Source: Rebecca billardiae RCC1528
Taxonomy: Eukaryota; Haptophyta
Assembly: GCA_965240325.2 (NCBI GenBank)
Contig: OZ251234.1
Span: forward strand, 930,001 to 994,000
Direction: 5' to 3'
DNA length: 64,000 nucleotides
How positions within the stretch are numbered: the stretch's first letter is position 1; every line of letters starts with the position of its first letter. The position numbers were made by a program, and so were the translations under genes. The notes under the pieces are model-generated. The model made no database searches. It saw only the letters and a program-made list of their open reading frames with translations, and was not told where the DNA came from. Positions 1 to 11,375 of the stretch are shown here, one piece after another.

Positions 1-1162
1 GAGACGATCGGAATCTGACGTCTGACGACTGTGACGTGTGCATGCAGCATGGCCATGCGCTTCGCGGCCGTGTCTGCCCGAGTGCCCGTGACTGAGACTC
101 AGGGCCGAATCCGGAACTTTGGCGGGCATCCGCGGGCCGAGACCCGAACGTGGCGAGTCCAACCCCCGAGACCGACAGAGCAGCGCAGTGGCGGAGTCCG
201 CGTTGGCAACCGTTACCAGCCAGCGGCCCACGGGCTGCTGGCGGCCGGGCAGTTAATATGATTATGTAAATACTATTAATAATATTTACAATAGCACTGT
301 ACCTCAGCTAGTGAACAGTGATGCCTGATGGCATGCCGTACGGCTTACAGTCACTCACTCAGTCAGTAGGGATGACGAGTTACTCCGTAGTCAAACGTGA
401 AACGAGTAACGACCGCCGCGCAAATAGATATAGGTAGGCCGAGTAGTTAGCCGAGGGATTAATCGAGTGAACTCTGATGACTGAGAGCTTGAGACCTCAG
501 TCAGGCGGCGGGCTGCCGCAATTGGCGCAATGACAGCCGCAAATCGCAATGCTATTGCTAATAATGCTTAGACGAGACGGCCCATGATGCAGTCGATCTC
601 ACTAATGATGCGCTTACGACGACGACTGCGGTACTTATTTATGCGGCTCGCGGCAATATGGTTCGTCGTCATTTCGTCGACGCTGCCTCAAGGGCGTTCC
701 CGGGTCTTGCCACACGCTCCCGAAAGCAATGCCCCCCCCCCCGGGGGGGGGGGCATTTCTGTACCGGACTGAGGCGGGCCGTAATCAAATGTACCCGCTT
801 TGATATGAATTAGAAGTCTCAGTCTAAGCAGCCTAAGGAGTAAGGAGCTCATCATTTTAATAGGAAGATCCTATTCCTGCGGTTCGATTTAGCCGTTATT
901 AGCGCATGAGCACTCAGATCAGTGCGCGCGGGGAACGCCCCTTCAGCGGGACAGCTACTGGGCCTAGTGGCTATAGTAATACTATACAGTAGACTCAGTA
1001 GTGATGAGTGAATTCGACGCCCGCCCCTTCAGGGACAGCTAGGGCCTAGTGGCTATATAGTGATGCGTGAATTCGACGCGCGAGTGTAACTGTAAGGCAC
1101 TCTGGGGCCAGCACTTCAACCGACTCAGACGTCACTGAGAGCAGCCCACTCGATGCGCCTCG
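1..1162. other. Intergenic region, no gene supported
   Basis: No reading frame here has credible protein character. The stretch is more AT-rich than the genes. It contains a perfect palindrome at 728-757 and an imperfect direct duplication at about 938-1020 and 1023-1080, sharing blocks such as GGGCCTAGTGGCTAT and GTGAATTCGACGC. These look like non-coding spacer and small-repeat material. The 3' end of bestrophin A lies at its right edge. Confidence 0.6.
728..757. repeat. Perfect 30-bp C11/G11 palindrome
   Basis: The sequence is AATG, eleven C, eleven G, then CATT: a perfect inverted repeat with no loop. Nothing coding spans it. It could be a real hairpin or quadruplex-forming site, or an assembly artefact at a homopolymer junction. 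Confidence 0.9.
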
Positions 1163-2767
1163 TCATCTGCCGCCGCCGCCGTGGTGCGCGTTGCCGTTGG
1201 GCGCCCCGTTGCCGACGGCGGCACCGTCGGGCGAGGGCGCGCTCGAGACGCGGCCTGCGTTTGAGCCACGCCGAAGCCCGGCTGCGATCGAGCCGAAGCG
1301 GCTTGGCGCGGGCTGCTTGCTCAGCGGCTGCGCGCCGCGCGCGCCGGCGCGCGCCGGGCTGCCGTCCGTGCCCGCCGCCTCCTCGCGCAGCAGCCGCTGG
1401 TGCAGCGCGCGCTTGCCCCAGAACTTCTCGTACTTCTCCGTGTCCGGGTCGCGCTGCCGCAGGATCAGCTCGGTGTCCTCCTCGATGCTCACGCCGAACT
1501 GCTCGAGCGGCAGGTCGTTGGCGTCGGTGCCAAACGGGTTCTCGATCTCGCTCGCGACGGCGTTGATGCCGAGCAGCGCGAACGCGAGCAGCGTCGACAT
1601 GAACGGCGTGAACCCGCCGAACCGCCGCGCGAACGTGAAGGGCGCGGAGAAGACAAAGATGAGCAGCAGGAGGTTGAGCATCTGTACGTACGGGTACGGC
1701 AGCGGCGTGCGCGCGATCCGGTCGGCGGCCATCCACGCGCCGACGAGCTCGTTCAGCCGCTCCTCGACGATGCGCACGTCGTACTTGGTCAGCCGCCCCG
1801 CGCGCACCGACTCGTTCAGCCGGAACGAGAGCCACTGCGCGACGATCGAGACCCGATTCTTGAGCTTGCGCAGCACCTTGACCTCGTTGGGCGTCACCAT
1901 CGACATGTACGGCAGGGAGAGGTCGCGCCGCCGGGGCTCGAGCTCGAGGTGCTGCCGGATCACGGCGTACAGCATGTTGACTAGCCGGCGCAGCTCCGCG
2001 CGCTCGATCTGCGCCGCCTCGTCGTCGCCTGCGCGCGCGACCCCGCCACGCGCGCGGGCCGATCCGTCAGCGGCGGATCGTGCGCGCGAGGAGCGCGCCG
2101 CACCGCGGCACGCGCGCGCGCGCGGAGCACGCACCCTCGCAGTACGAGGCGATGAGGCGCATGATCTCGCGGCATGACTTGACAATCATGCCCACCGCGG
2201 AGCGGCCCTCCCTGCGGGTCAGTCACACGCGCACGGCGCGCACACTCATGAGGGGCGAAGCACAAAGCGACACGCGACGCCTGCGCGGCGCACATCAGGC
2301 GCGCGCGCGCACCAGTATCGTGCGTACGCGTTGTTGCTCCGGAAGATGAGCAGGAAGCCGAGCGGGAAGATGAGCATCGAGTGTATGTGGTTGTCCACAA
2401 CCTCCTCATCCGGGTCGTCCAAGCTCACGAGCGACGCGCCCAGGAAGTCGGCCGCTCGCCTCAGCACGACTCCGCGCACCGCGAGGAAGTAGGCGAAGAA
2501 GCCGAAGCCCACGGCGAGCAGCAGCTCGATGCGAATGGCGGGCACGACGGAGCCGCGCCAGCGGAAGAGGAGCATGAACCATTCCTTTGGGTCGTACACG
2601 ATCATCGCTGCCCGCGACGATGGACTGTCTACCCACCGTTGCAAGCAAGCCGCTGCAACGTCCGAAGTCCGAACCGAGGACGATGGCACCCCCTTGATGG
2701 CGGCGCCGTGGCAAATCAAACTGCTGCTTGCTGACGAGACTGGAGACTCGGCGCGAGAAGCCATCAT
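1163..2767 (-). CDS. Bestrophin-family anion channel (bestrophin A)
   Basis: This is a predicted membrane chloride/bicarbonate channel of the bestrophin family. Three exons are supported: 2767-2313, 2211-2135 and 2028-1163. Introns of 101 and 106 bp begin GTGCGC and GTGCGT and end CAG. The joined frame is 1398 bp (465 aa) and closes exactly. Joining exons 1 and 2 recreates the family motif RYWEGRSAVG, and exon 3 carries the conserved NPFG block followed by acidic residues. Hydrophobic segments follow the start (WRGSVVPAIRIELLLAVGFG) and sit before NPFG (LLLLIFVFSAPF). The C-terminus is a low-complexity tail rich in Ala, Arg and Gly. The ATG at 2767 begins a tandem MM; a later ATG just before IVYDPKEW is possible. 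In algae some bestrophins move bicarbonate into thylakoids, but location cannot be read here. The start lies 36 bp from the divergent kelch gene. Confidence 0.9.
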
Positions 2768-2803
2768 CGGGATGGCAGGCCGCTGCTAGCCCGCCACGAC
2801 GGC
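2768..2803. promoter_or_regulatory. 36-bp gap between divergent start codons
   Basis: Only 36 bp separate the ATG of bestrophin A (-) from the ATG of the kelch protein (+). Promoter elements must therefore overlap the opposing gene or be shared, unless one annotated start is wrong or lies in a 5' exon elsewhere. No TATA box is visible in the gap. Confidence 0.45.
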
Positions 2804-5800
2804 ATGGGCACTCCGACGGTGCGGTGCGAGTGGGCGCTGGGCGCACACGTGCCCGACCTGCAGCCTCGGACGGGCCACACCGTCGTGCGCCTCGCTGGCG
2901 GCGAGCGCGTGCTCGTGCTCGGCGGCGCGACGCGCGGGCTCTGTCCGACCGATGCGCTGATTGTCGAGCACGCGCACGGCGCGCACTGGCTGGTGCCCGC
3001 CGCAGGCCCATGCCCCGCGCGCCGGATGGCGCACACGGCCAGCCTCATCGAGCGCCGCGACGCCGTCCTCCTCTTCGGCGGCGGCAACGGCAAGCAACTG
3101 TTCGCAGACCTCTGGGCGTTGCAGCTCGCACGCTCGTCCCTCGAGCGCGGCGGGCAGGCGGTGTGGGAGCAGCTCGTCTGCGCGGGCGAGGCGCCGGCCG
3201 CGCGGATGGGGCACACCGCGTGCGTGCTCCCCGGCGAGCGCACGCTCGCCCTCTTCGGCGGCTTCGTCGAGCGCGCCGACAAGCGCGGCGGCGCGTACTC
3301 GGCGCAGCTCGTGCTTCTGCATGTCGAGACTCTCACGTGGTCGGCGCTGCGCGAGGGCGCGGTGGGCTCGGCGATGGGCGTCGGCGCGCACGCGGCCGCG
3401 CCGCTCCGCGGCCGCCTCGGCGCCGCCGCCGCGACGTGCGCCGGCCTCGGCGTCGTCTTTGGCGGCGGCTCAGGCGGGCGGGCGCTTGATGAGCTCCTAC
3501 TGATTCGGCCCATGCCGCCGCCGCCGCCGCCGCCGCCGCCGATGGTGGCAGGGGCGGAGGGCGAGGGCGGCGCGCACGGCGGGGCCGCGCCGTCGACGGC
3601 GTCCTCGCGGGGCGAGAGCGTCGTGCTCGAGCTCGCCCGCGCCTCGGGGGCCGCGCCGCGCGCGCGCATGCACGGCGCGGCCCTCGCGGTCGGCGCACAC
3701 GTGTTGCTGGTGGGCGGCGAGGACGGGCAGACGGCAGTTGGGGGCGTGGACGTGCTGTGTGTGCCCACGCTGGTGTGGAGCACGCCCGCGCACGTCGCGC
3801 TGCCGAGGCCGCCGCCCGCCGGGCTCGCGCTCGTCACGCGCTCCAAGCACGCCCTCGTCGTGCTCCGTAGCAGCGGCGGCGCTGCCGACGCGAGTGCGCT
3901 TTGGTCGGCCGCCGGCGCGGGCGGCGCGTCAGGCGCGGCGGCGGGTTCGCTCCCAGCGGAGGAGGCGGCGGTGAGTCCGGCGGTGAGTCCGGCTGCGGTG
4001 GAGGTCCTCGTGCTGGGCGGCATCGGCTCGGAGAGCGGTGGCGCGCGCGGCGCGACTGCCGCCGCGCCCGCCGCGGCCGGCGCAGTCGGCGGCGGCGAGC
4101 AGCTGCTGAGACTACGGGTGCTGCTGCTGCCGCCGCCGCCTCCGCCGCCGCCCCAGCGTCAGCCGCAGCCGCAGCCGGTGCCACCGCCGCAGCCGGCGGC
4201 AGCGGCGGCGGCGCTTCAGAGCGCGCCACCGCCGCCTCCGCCCGCGCACTCGCCGCCGCCCACGCCGGCCGCCATGCCGGACGCACCGCCGCCATCGCGC
4301 GCCGCGCCGCCACCCCCGCCACCGACTGCATCGGCCGTGCCGTCGTCCCATCTCGTCAGCTCGGATGTGCCGCCGCCGCCGCCGCCGCGCCCTCGGCCTG
4401 CGCCGCAGCACGCGTCGGCCCAGCCGCCCTCCGGCGCGCACACGGCGGGGGCGCCGTCGCCCGACTCGCCCAGCTCGCTCGCCGAGCTCGGCCCGTTGCG
4501 CACGCCCTCGCCGCCGGCCGTCGGCGGCAGGGCGAGCCGCGGCGCTGCCCGGTCACCCGGCGGCGGCTCGGGAGCTGGCGGCTCCGCCGAGCACGATGCC
4601 AGATCCGAGCGCTCTTCGGACGAGAAGATCTCGCGGTGGAGATCGATGCTGGCGGAGGCGAGGTCGGGCGTGACCTCGCCCGGGCCGTCAGAGCACGAGC
4701 GCGCAGAGCCGCGGCCTGTCGGCAGCGGTGCGTCGAGCGCGCCGCTGCCGCGGCCATCGCCACCGCCGATCGCCGCTGGCAGCCGCGCGGTGTCGGCGGA
4801 CGACGAACAGCGCGGCTCCGGCCGGCAGCGCGCGCGCTCGGTGCGGCCGGTGCGCGCGGCAGCAGGCGGCGCGGGTGGCGCGCCCGACTTGGCGGCGCAC
4901 GCGCAGTACCCGCCGATGCCGGCCGCGTGGCCGCTGCCACCGACTGCGCTCGCGTGCGCCACGGCGCCCGGCAGCCATGCTGATGCACCCGGCAGCCATG
5001 CTGATCTCAGCGCGAGAAGCGGCGCGGCGGCGGCGGCGGCGGCGGCGGCCCCGCAGCCGTACCCGCCTCCGCGCCGGCCGCCGGCGTCGGTGAGCTCGGC
5101 GGAGGAGGAGGCGGCGTCGTCGACGGGCGCGGGCTCGGCGCTCGGTGCGCCCTCTGCGTTGAGCGGCCGGTCGCCAAACCACTCCGCCCCCGCGCCCGGC
5201 GGCGCCCGCGCTCGGCTCCAGACCGAGCTCGGCGCCGCGCGCTCCGAGACCTTGGCCGCGCAGGAGGCGGCAGGGACGGCGCACGGCCGCGCGGTGCGCG
5301 CGGCGCAGGAGCTCGCCGAGACTCGCGACGCGCTCCGCCGCGTGCGGCTCGAGCTCGGCGCGGCGAGCTCCGCGCGCGCGCAGGCGGACGCGCGCGCCGC
5401 CGCCGCTGTCGCCGAGCGCGCCGCCGAGCGCGAGCGTATGCAGGCGGCGCTGGCGGAGTTGCGGGCGCAGCTGGCGGGCGCGAAGGCGTCCGCGGCGCGC
5501 GCCAAGGGGCGCGCGGCCGCGGCGGAGCGGGCGTGCGCGGAGCACGCCGCCGCGGCGGAGGCGCGCGAGGCCGAGGCGGCGGAGCTGCGCGGCCGATGCG
5601 CATCGCTTGTGCGGGTGGCCCAGCAGGTGCGTGTGTGCGCGCGCGCGCCACCCATCACACAACGCGCGCGCACACGAGTGCAGACGCGCGCGCGCGCGCC
5701 GCGCCGGCATTGGCGGCGGCGTGCGCCGCGGGCTCGCGCCGTGTGTGCGCCCTTTGCTCACGCCCCGGCCGTTCGGCACTTGCTGGCGCGCCGCGCCGAC

Positions 5801-6714
5801 CCACCGCAGGCGCATGAGGCGGATCAGGCTGCCATCTCCGAGCTGGGTGCCGAGGCCGCGCTGCTGCGCGACACGCTGCGAGAGGTGCGGCGCGTGCGGC
5901 AGGGTGGCGCTCGGCAGAGCGCGCGCGCGGCTGGGCGGGGAGGGCGGGTCCGGCGGTGCTGGGCGCGCGCGCAAGCGCAAGCGCAAGCGATCGCATGGGC
6001 GGGCGGGCGCGATTGCGCGCGCACGCGTGCGGCCGCGTGGCGGGCGCGTGCCTTGCCTGTCGGCCGCTGATGCCGTGTCGCGCCCGCCCCCGCGCCGCGC
6101 CGCCCCCGTCGTGCTGACGAGCGCAGGCGCAGCAGCAGCACGCCCTCGCCGCCTCCGAGCTCGAGTCCGACAACCTCGCACTGCGCGAGGCGCTGTCGCA
6201 GGCGCGCCCGTCCGAGGCGCCTCGCCTCGACATCGACTTGTTGCTGCGCACGCGCGCCGCCGACCGCACGCCGCGCGGCAGTGGCGAGGGCGGGCGGCCG
6301 GGCGGCGTCGGAGGCGGCGCGGGCTCGACGAGCCCCGGCGGCGGCGGCGGCGCGCGCGGCCGCTGGGCGGCCGTGCGCTCGGCCACGCTGCCGCTCGCAA
6401 CCCTCTCCGCCCGCATCGCCGAGCTGAGCGAGCAGCTGCGCACGCAAGGCGCCGAGCGCCGAGCGATCGAGCTCGTGGGCGCGCGCGCGCTCATCGACGC
6501 GGACGCGGAGCTCGGGCGGACGCACGCGCGCTGCGCGGAGCTGAGGAGCAGCGTGGACACGCTCGGCTCCGAAGCGCGCGCCGCGCACGCCGCCGCGAGC
6601 GCGGCGGCCGCCGCGGCCGCCGCGGCCGCCGCCGGCGGCTCGGGCGGAGGCTCGCACAGCCGGCGCTCCCGCTCCCGGTCGCTTAGCGGAGCGGGCGCGG
6701 ACGCGGCGGCGGTG

Positions 6715-6746
<32 letters not shown>

Positions 6747-7737
6747 GCCGCCGCGCGCCGAGCGCTGGGTGCAGACGGATCTGGACCGGGACGAGCGCGA
6801 GGCCGCGGCCGCTGCCGTAGAGGAGGCGGTGGCGCGCGCGGTCGCGGCCGAGCGCACGCTTGGCGCGGTGCAGGCCGCGGGCGGGGGCGCGGCCGCGGTG
6901 GGCGCCGCCATCGCCGCCGCGACGTTGGACGCAGAGGCTGAGATTAGAGACCTCCGGGCGAGCGCGCTGCGCACGCGCGCCGAGCTCGCCGAGGCGCGCG
7001 CGGCGGTGGCGGTGGCGGAGGCGCGCGCGGAGGTGGCCGCCGCGCGCGCGCCGCCGCGCCCGCCGCCCGCCTCGCCGCCCTCCGCCGCCGCGCCGGCCTC
7101 GCCGCCCACGCCGCACGCGCTGCGCGCCGCCGAGCGCCGCGCCGCCGAGGCTGACGGCTTGGTCGCCCATCTCAAGGAGATGTATGTGCGCAAGGCGGCG
7201 GAGGCGGAGCGGCTTCGCGACGCGCTCGCGGCGTCCGCGCGAGCGCGCGCCGAGGAGGCGGCGTCGCCGCCGCGCCGCGACGCCGCGCCGACGCCCGCGC
7301 CGCCCGAGGCGGCGGACGCCGCCACGGACGCGACTGGGGACCAATGGGCATCAGCCAAGAGCGCGCGCCCGCAGCCGCCGCCGGGCGCGCGCGTCGTCCG
7401 CATCCAGCTGAGCGGCGCTCGCTCAGAGTCTGACGGCGCCGACGGCGGCGCCGCGCGGCCGGACGGCTCCCCGGGTGCGCGCGAGGCCGGCGCCGCGGCC
7501 TTCGCCTCGCCGCACCAACCGCCGCCCCTCGAGCTGCGGCTGCAGCTCTCGGCAGATCGGTGCGCGCACGCCGAGGCGCTTGTGCACCGGATGCGAGCCT
7601 TCCTGCGCGCGGAGGCGGACGCGTGGGAGTCGGCGGAGGCGCAGTTCGGCGGCGCGGCGCGCGGGGCGGCCGCGGCTGGCGCGCAGCAGCACCGCTCGCC
7701 GACGAGGAAGCTGCGACAGCCGCCCATGCGCATGTGA
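2804..7737 (+). CDS. Kelch-repeat, polyproline, coiled-coil protein
   Basis: This is a large putative scaffold protein. Exons are 2804-5626, 5810-5884 and 6127-7737, with introns starting GTGCGT and GTGCGG and ending CAG. All joins are in phase 0, giving about 1502 aa. Residues about 20-365 hold five or six kelch motifs, for example RMAHTASL...VLLFGGGNG and RMGHTACV...LALFGGF, which would form a beta-propeller. Residues about 430-580 are proline-rich, with polyproline runs resembling EVH1/SH3/profilin ligands. From about residue 780 onward the sequence is heptad-like and rich in Ala, Glu and Arg, predicting a long coiled coil that resumes in exon 3. Exon 3 also has poly-Ala and poly-Gly runs encoded by GCC/GCG repeats. 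The domain order resembles kelch/formin-associated or Rab-binding scaffolds, but no specific orthologue is recognised. Confidence 0.8.
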
Positions 7738-7950
7738 GCAGGAGGGCGGAGGGCGGGGCGCGCCAACATCATCGCGCAGCTGCGAGCGCCCATCATGCCG
7801 GCCGATATCGGCATGCTGGCTGCTACTTGCTGACACTGCTGTGATGACTTGGTGAGTATTATTACTCATCAGCGGACTATATATATGTGCGCGCAGCATA
7901 TATGCTATATATATGCGCCGCTTCAATCTTTGTGCAGGAGGACACACATT

Positions 7951-8060
<110 letters not shown>

Positions 8061-8731
8061 GGGTTGTTGGCACTGCTGACAATAACTGATTGTCTTTATA
8101 GTCTTTAGAAGAGGACGGTACGTGGGAGCGCAATGCGCCGTATCAACACCTGCCTGCCATTCGGCCCGAGCCAGGCGGCCGAGCTCAAGTCCGGCTGCCA
8201 TCTTGGCCACCCTCTTCAGTCTTCTCGTGCCACCGGAGGGACTTTCGTCTTTCGAGCCTGCTCTGTGCGCTCGCACAACGACCCTGAACAACCTACTCGC
8301 TGTGATGCTCCTGGGCCTTAGGCAAATAGGCAAGGTTGGCGGCGGCACAGGACAGCCAATTGGTGAACTGGATTTTTTTTCATCAGGCGCCGAGCGAACC
8401 GACGCAGTCCAGTGCCTCTCGCTCACTCGCAGCGAACGCCCTGGCGGAAGTGCCCACTGGCATGATGGCTGCAGCTGTTTCCGGCCCGCATCTTCGCGAT
8501 GCCCTCTGCACGATGGTGCTTCGTGCCTTGCTCTCGTGCGGCTTGGCGGCTTTCGAGCTGCGCCTTCCAAGCTGCTGGCTGCCGCTCGCACTTTGTTTCC
8601 GAGGAACAAAATCCCATATGATACAATGTATAAAGTCTGGTATCTTGCCGCGTGGCTCCGCCCTGCCCGGCGTGTGCCTCGCCTCCTCGCTGCCGATCTG
8701 GATGGCGCAGGCGCTTCGAGGACGGCTAGGC

Positions 8732-8735
<4 letters not shown>

Positions 8736-8828
<93 letters not shown>
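8736..8828. repeat. (TA)n microsatellite
   Basis: A second TA tract of about 90 bp. A shorter TA run follows at 8834-8850. Confidence 0.95.
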
Positions 8829-8829
<1 letters not shown>

Positions 8830-8930
8830 CACGATATATATATATATATATTTAATAAATTGATCTGCTGCAGCATGCCGCGTGCAGGCAATGATCTGAG
8901 CCCGACTGAGGTGTGCATTGGAGTCATCAG

Positions 8931-9039
<109 letters not shown>

Positions 9040-9263
9040 CTGATCATCGACGAGATTCGTACGACGACAATTTCAGCGCAGCGACAGCATGAGGCTGAGC
9101 AGTACGGGAACGTGTGAGTCAGTCTCAGATGAGTAGCACGACTATACGACTACTGCTGTCCCATCGTCAGGGCCGGACGATATAGGGGCACGACGACTGC
9201 TGAGACGCGCGCGCGGCTCGTCGTCGTCGTCGTCGACTCGTCGAGTGGCAGTCAGATGTCGCG

Positions 9264-11321
9264 TCACCGCTGATGCTGATACTGATGATGACGGCGGGGA
9301 CGCCCCCAGCGATACTCGTCGATGAAGTGCGCGCACGCGTGCCTGTCCGCGAGGTGCTCGGGCGCGAGCCCGACGCCCGCCCTCGCCGCCAGCCGCATGG
9401 CGAGCAGCAGCTGCGCATCCGACGGTGCACCCGGCCACACACTGCCGCTGCTGGCGGTGGCAGCGGCGCCTGCCATGTGGACTGGCGCGTGGCGCGCCGA
9501 GGCACCGCCGCCCGGCAGATCGGCTGCATGGCCCGCCGGTGCAGCGTGCGCCGCGTGCGTTGCGCCCGCGAGCGCGCCGCGGCGCGCGGCATCGGCGCCG
9601 CCCGTCGGCTCCTCGCCCGCGCACAGCCCCTGCGCGCGCAGTGGACACTCTGCGCAGCGCGGCTCGTGCGCGCACATCGTCTGCCCCAGGCCGACTAGAA
9701 GCGGGTTGAGTGGCGCCCACAGCTTGCGCGGCAGCCACGCCTCGAGGGCGAGGCGCGTCTTCCCGGCGGACGCGCCGCGCGGGGCCCAGCCCAGCCGCTG
9801 CGCCACGCGCTGCACGTGCGTGTCCACGCCGATCCCGTGCACGTCGCCCCATGCCACCTGTGTGTACAGATGGGCCACTTTCGGCCCTACCCCTGGCAGA
9901 GCCTGCACGGCGCTCAGCTCGCGCGGCGGCTCGCCGCCCGCGTCGAGCGCGGCGCGCGCGCACTCGAGGGCGTACCGCGCCTTGTTCCGCCAGAACATCA
10001 CGCCCGCGTCTCGCAGCGCGAGCTCGACGTCCGCGGGCTCGAGCGCGACGAGGGCGGACGCGCTCAGCTCGCCGCCGCACAGCGCAGACAGCGCGGCCAC
10101 GCCGCGCGCCGTGTGCTCGTCCTGAGTGCGCGCCGAGAGCACGAGGGCCACCAGCGTCTGGAAGCGGAAGGTGGGCGGCGGCGCGGTGCGGTCGCCGAGG
10201 GTATGGCAGCCCACCACGTCCACCGGCGCCTGCGTGCGCGCGCGGTACGCTTCGATGGCGTCGAGCTGCGCGCGCCAGCGCGGCGGCGCGCCCGCGCCGG
10301 CCGCGCCCTCCGCTGCCGCGCGCTCGACGGCGGCGCCGCCCGCCGCCGGCGTGGAGACAGCTGCGTCGCCGGCCGCCCCGCCGGCGGCGTCCGGCCGCGG
10401 AGCGGGGGAGTGCTCGCTCGGCGAGGCCACGACCGCGCCACCTGCGCCACTGCCGCCCGCGGCGGCAGCAGCGTCGGCGCGCGGCGCGCGAGGCGTCGGC
10501 GCAGCGCCGCGCAGCACAACAGCCCACGCCACCGGTGCCGCGCCACGCGAGCTGAGGTAATCGTTCGCGCGGCTGAAGTAGCGGCCGCCGAAGAAGCCGC
10601 CGCGGTTGGCGCCGAGCGGCGAGGGGTGCGTGCCCTCGAGCACGAGGTGTGCGGACGCGTCGATCAGCCGCGCCTTCCTCCGCGCCGCCGCGCCCCACAG
10701 GATAAAGACGAGACCGCTGCGCCGCGCAGAGAGCGCGGAGACAGCGGCGTCTGTGAGCGTCTCCCAGCCGCGGCCTGCGTGCGAGGCGGGCGCGCTCGCG
10801 CGCACGCTGAGCACCGTGTTGAGGAGGAGCACGCCGTCGTCCGCCCACGCGCCCAGGTCACCGCCCTGCGCGCCGCCCTCGCCCTCGCCCAGGTCTTCGC
10901 TCAGCTCGCGCAGGATGTTGCGAAGCGACGGCGGCGGCATGACGCCGCGCGGCACCGAGAAGGCGAGGCCATGGGCCTGACCGGGCTGATGGTACGGGTC
11001 CTGGCCGAGGATGACGCAGCGGACACACTCGAACGGCGTGCGAGCGAACGCGGCGAACGTCTGCTCCTCCGGCGGGAACACGGGCGCGCGCGCGCGCTCT
11101 TCGCGCACAAAGGCCTCGAGCGCTTTCAGCTCGGCGCTCTCCAGCTCCGGGCGCAGCGCCGCTGCCCATGACGGCTCGATGGCGCCCTCCCACGCAGCGG
11201 AGGGCGGCGCTGCTGCGGATGCGCGCAGGTGGCGCACGCGTGCGCCGGCCAGCCCCGCCCGCACGTGGGCCACTCGCGCGAGAGGGATGAGCGTGAGGGT
11301 CGCAACCACCGCCATCGTCAT
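9264..11321 (-). CDS. Uracil-DNA glycosylase / endonuclease III fusion protein
   Basis: One uninterrupted 685-aa frame encodes two base-excision-repair glycosylases. Residues about 45-275 are a family-1 uracil-DNA glycosylase: the water-activating loop GQDPYH is at 106-111 and the HPSPL loop at 232-236, 124 residues apart as in UNG. An Ala/Gly/Pro-rich linker (about 270-350) follows. Residues about 355-570 are an endonuclease III (NTH) domain: the helix-hairpin-helix LPGVGPK has the catalytic lysine at 481, VDTHV has the catalytic aspartate at 500, and cysteines at 550, 556, 559 and 567 could bind a 4Fe-4S cluster. A roughly 115-aa low-complexity C-terminus follows. The product would excise uracil and also cleave DNA at oxidised pyrimidines. 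The N-terminus (MTMAVVATLTLIPLARV) could be an organelle-targeting or signal sequence. The ATG at 11321 was chosen because it begins this segment; the frame is open further upstream, into the PAM68 start. Confidence 0.93.
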   Translation of the reverse strand: MTMAVVATLTLIPLARVAHVRAGLAGARVRHLRASAAAPPSAAWEGAIEPSWAAALRPELESAELKALEAFVREERARAPVFPPEEQTFAAFARTPFECVRCVILGQDPYHQPGQAHGLAFSVPRGVMPPPSLRNILRELSEDLGEGEGGAQGGDLGAWADDGVLLLNTVLSVRASAPASHAGRGWETLTDAAVSALSARRSGLVFILWGAAARRKARLIDASAHLVLEGTHPSPLGANRGGFFGGRYFSRANDYLSSRGAAPVAWAVVLRGAAPTPRAPRADAAAAAGGSGAGGAVVASPSEHSPAPRPDAAGGAAGDAAVSTPAAGGAAVERAAAEGAAGAGAPPRWRAQLDAIEAYRARTQAPVDVVGCHTLGDRTAPPPTFRFQTLVALVLSARTQDEHTARGVAALSALCGGELSASALVALEPADVELALRDAGVMFWRNKARYALECARAALDAGGEPPRELSAVQALPGVGPKVAHLYTQVAWGDVHGIGVDTHVQRVAQRLGWAPRGASAGKTRLALEAWLPRKLWAPLNPLLVGLGQTMCAHEPRCAECPLRAQGLCAGEEPTGGADAARRGALAGATHAAHAAPAGHAADLPGGGASARHAPVHMAGAAATASSGSVWPGAPSDAQLLLAMRLAARAGVGLAPEHLADRHACAHFIDEYRWGRPRRHHQYQHQR

Positions 11322-11375
11322 GGTTTTCGCGCGGCCCGTTTGTCTGCACGCTCCGTGCGTTCGTGCAGCAGCGAA
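11322..11375. promoter_or_regulatory. 54-bp gap between divergent start codons
   Basis: The gap separates the glycosylase fusion (-) from PAM68 (+). It is too short for two independent core promoters outside coding sequence, so a shared bidirectional promoter or overlapping 5' ends is inferred. Confidence 0.45.

Noticed and set aside
1191-2177. Long open frames antisense to bestrophin A, the kelch gene and other GC-rich genes
   Set aside because: High GC depletes stop codons in all frames; these frames are Arg/Ala-rich, lack motifs and mirror real genes.
8122-8863. Frames of 175-235 codons ending in Ile-Tyr repeats
   Set aside because: Openness at the end is due to the TA microsatellite, and the rest has no recognisable domain; two frames of the same stretch are equally open.
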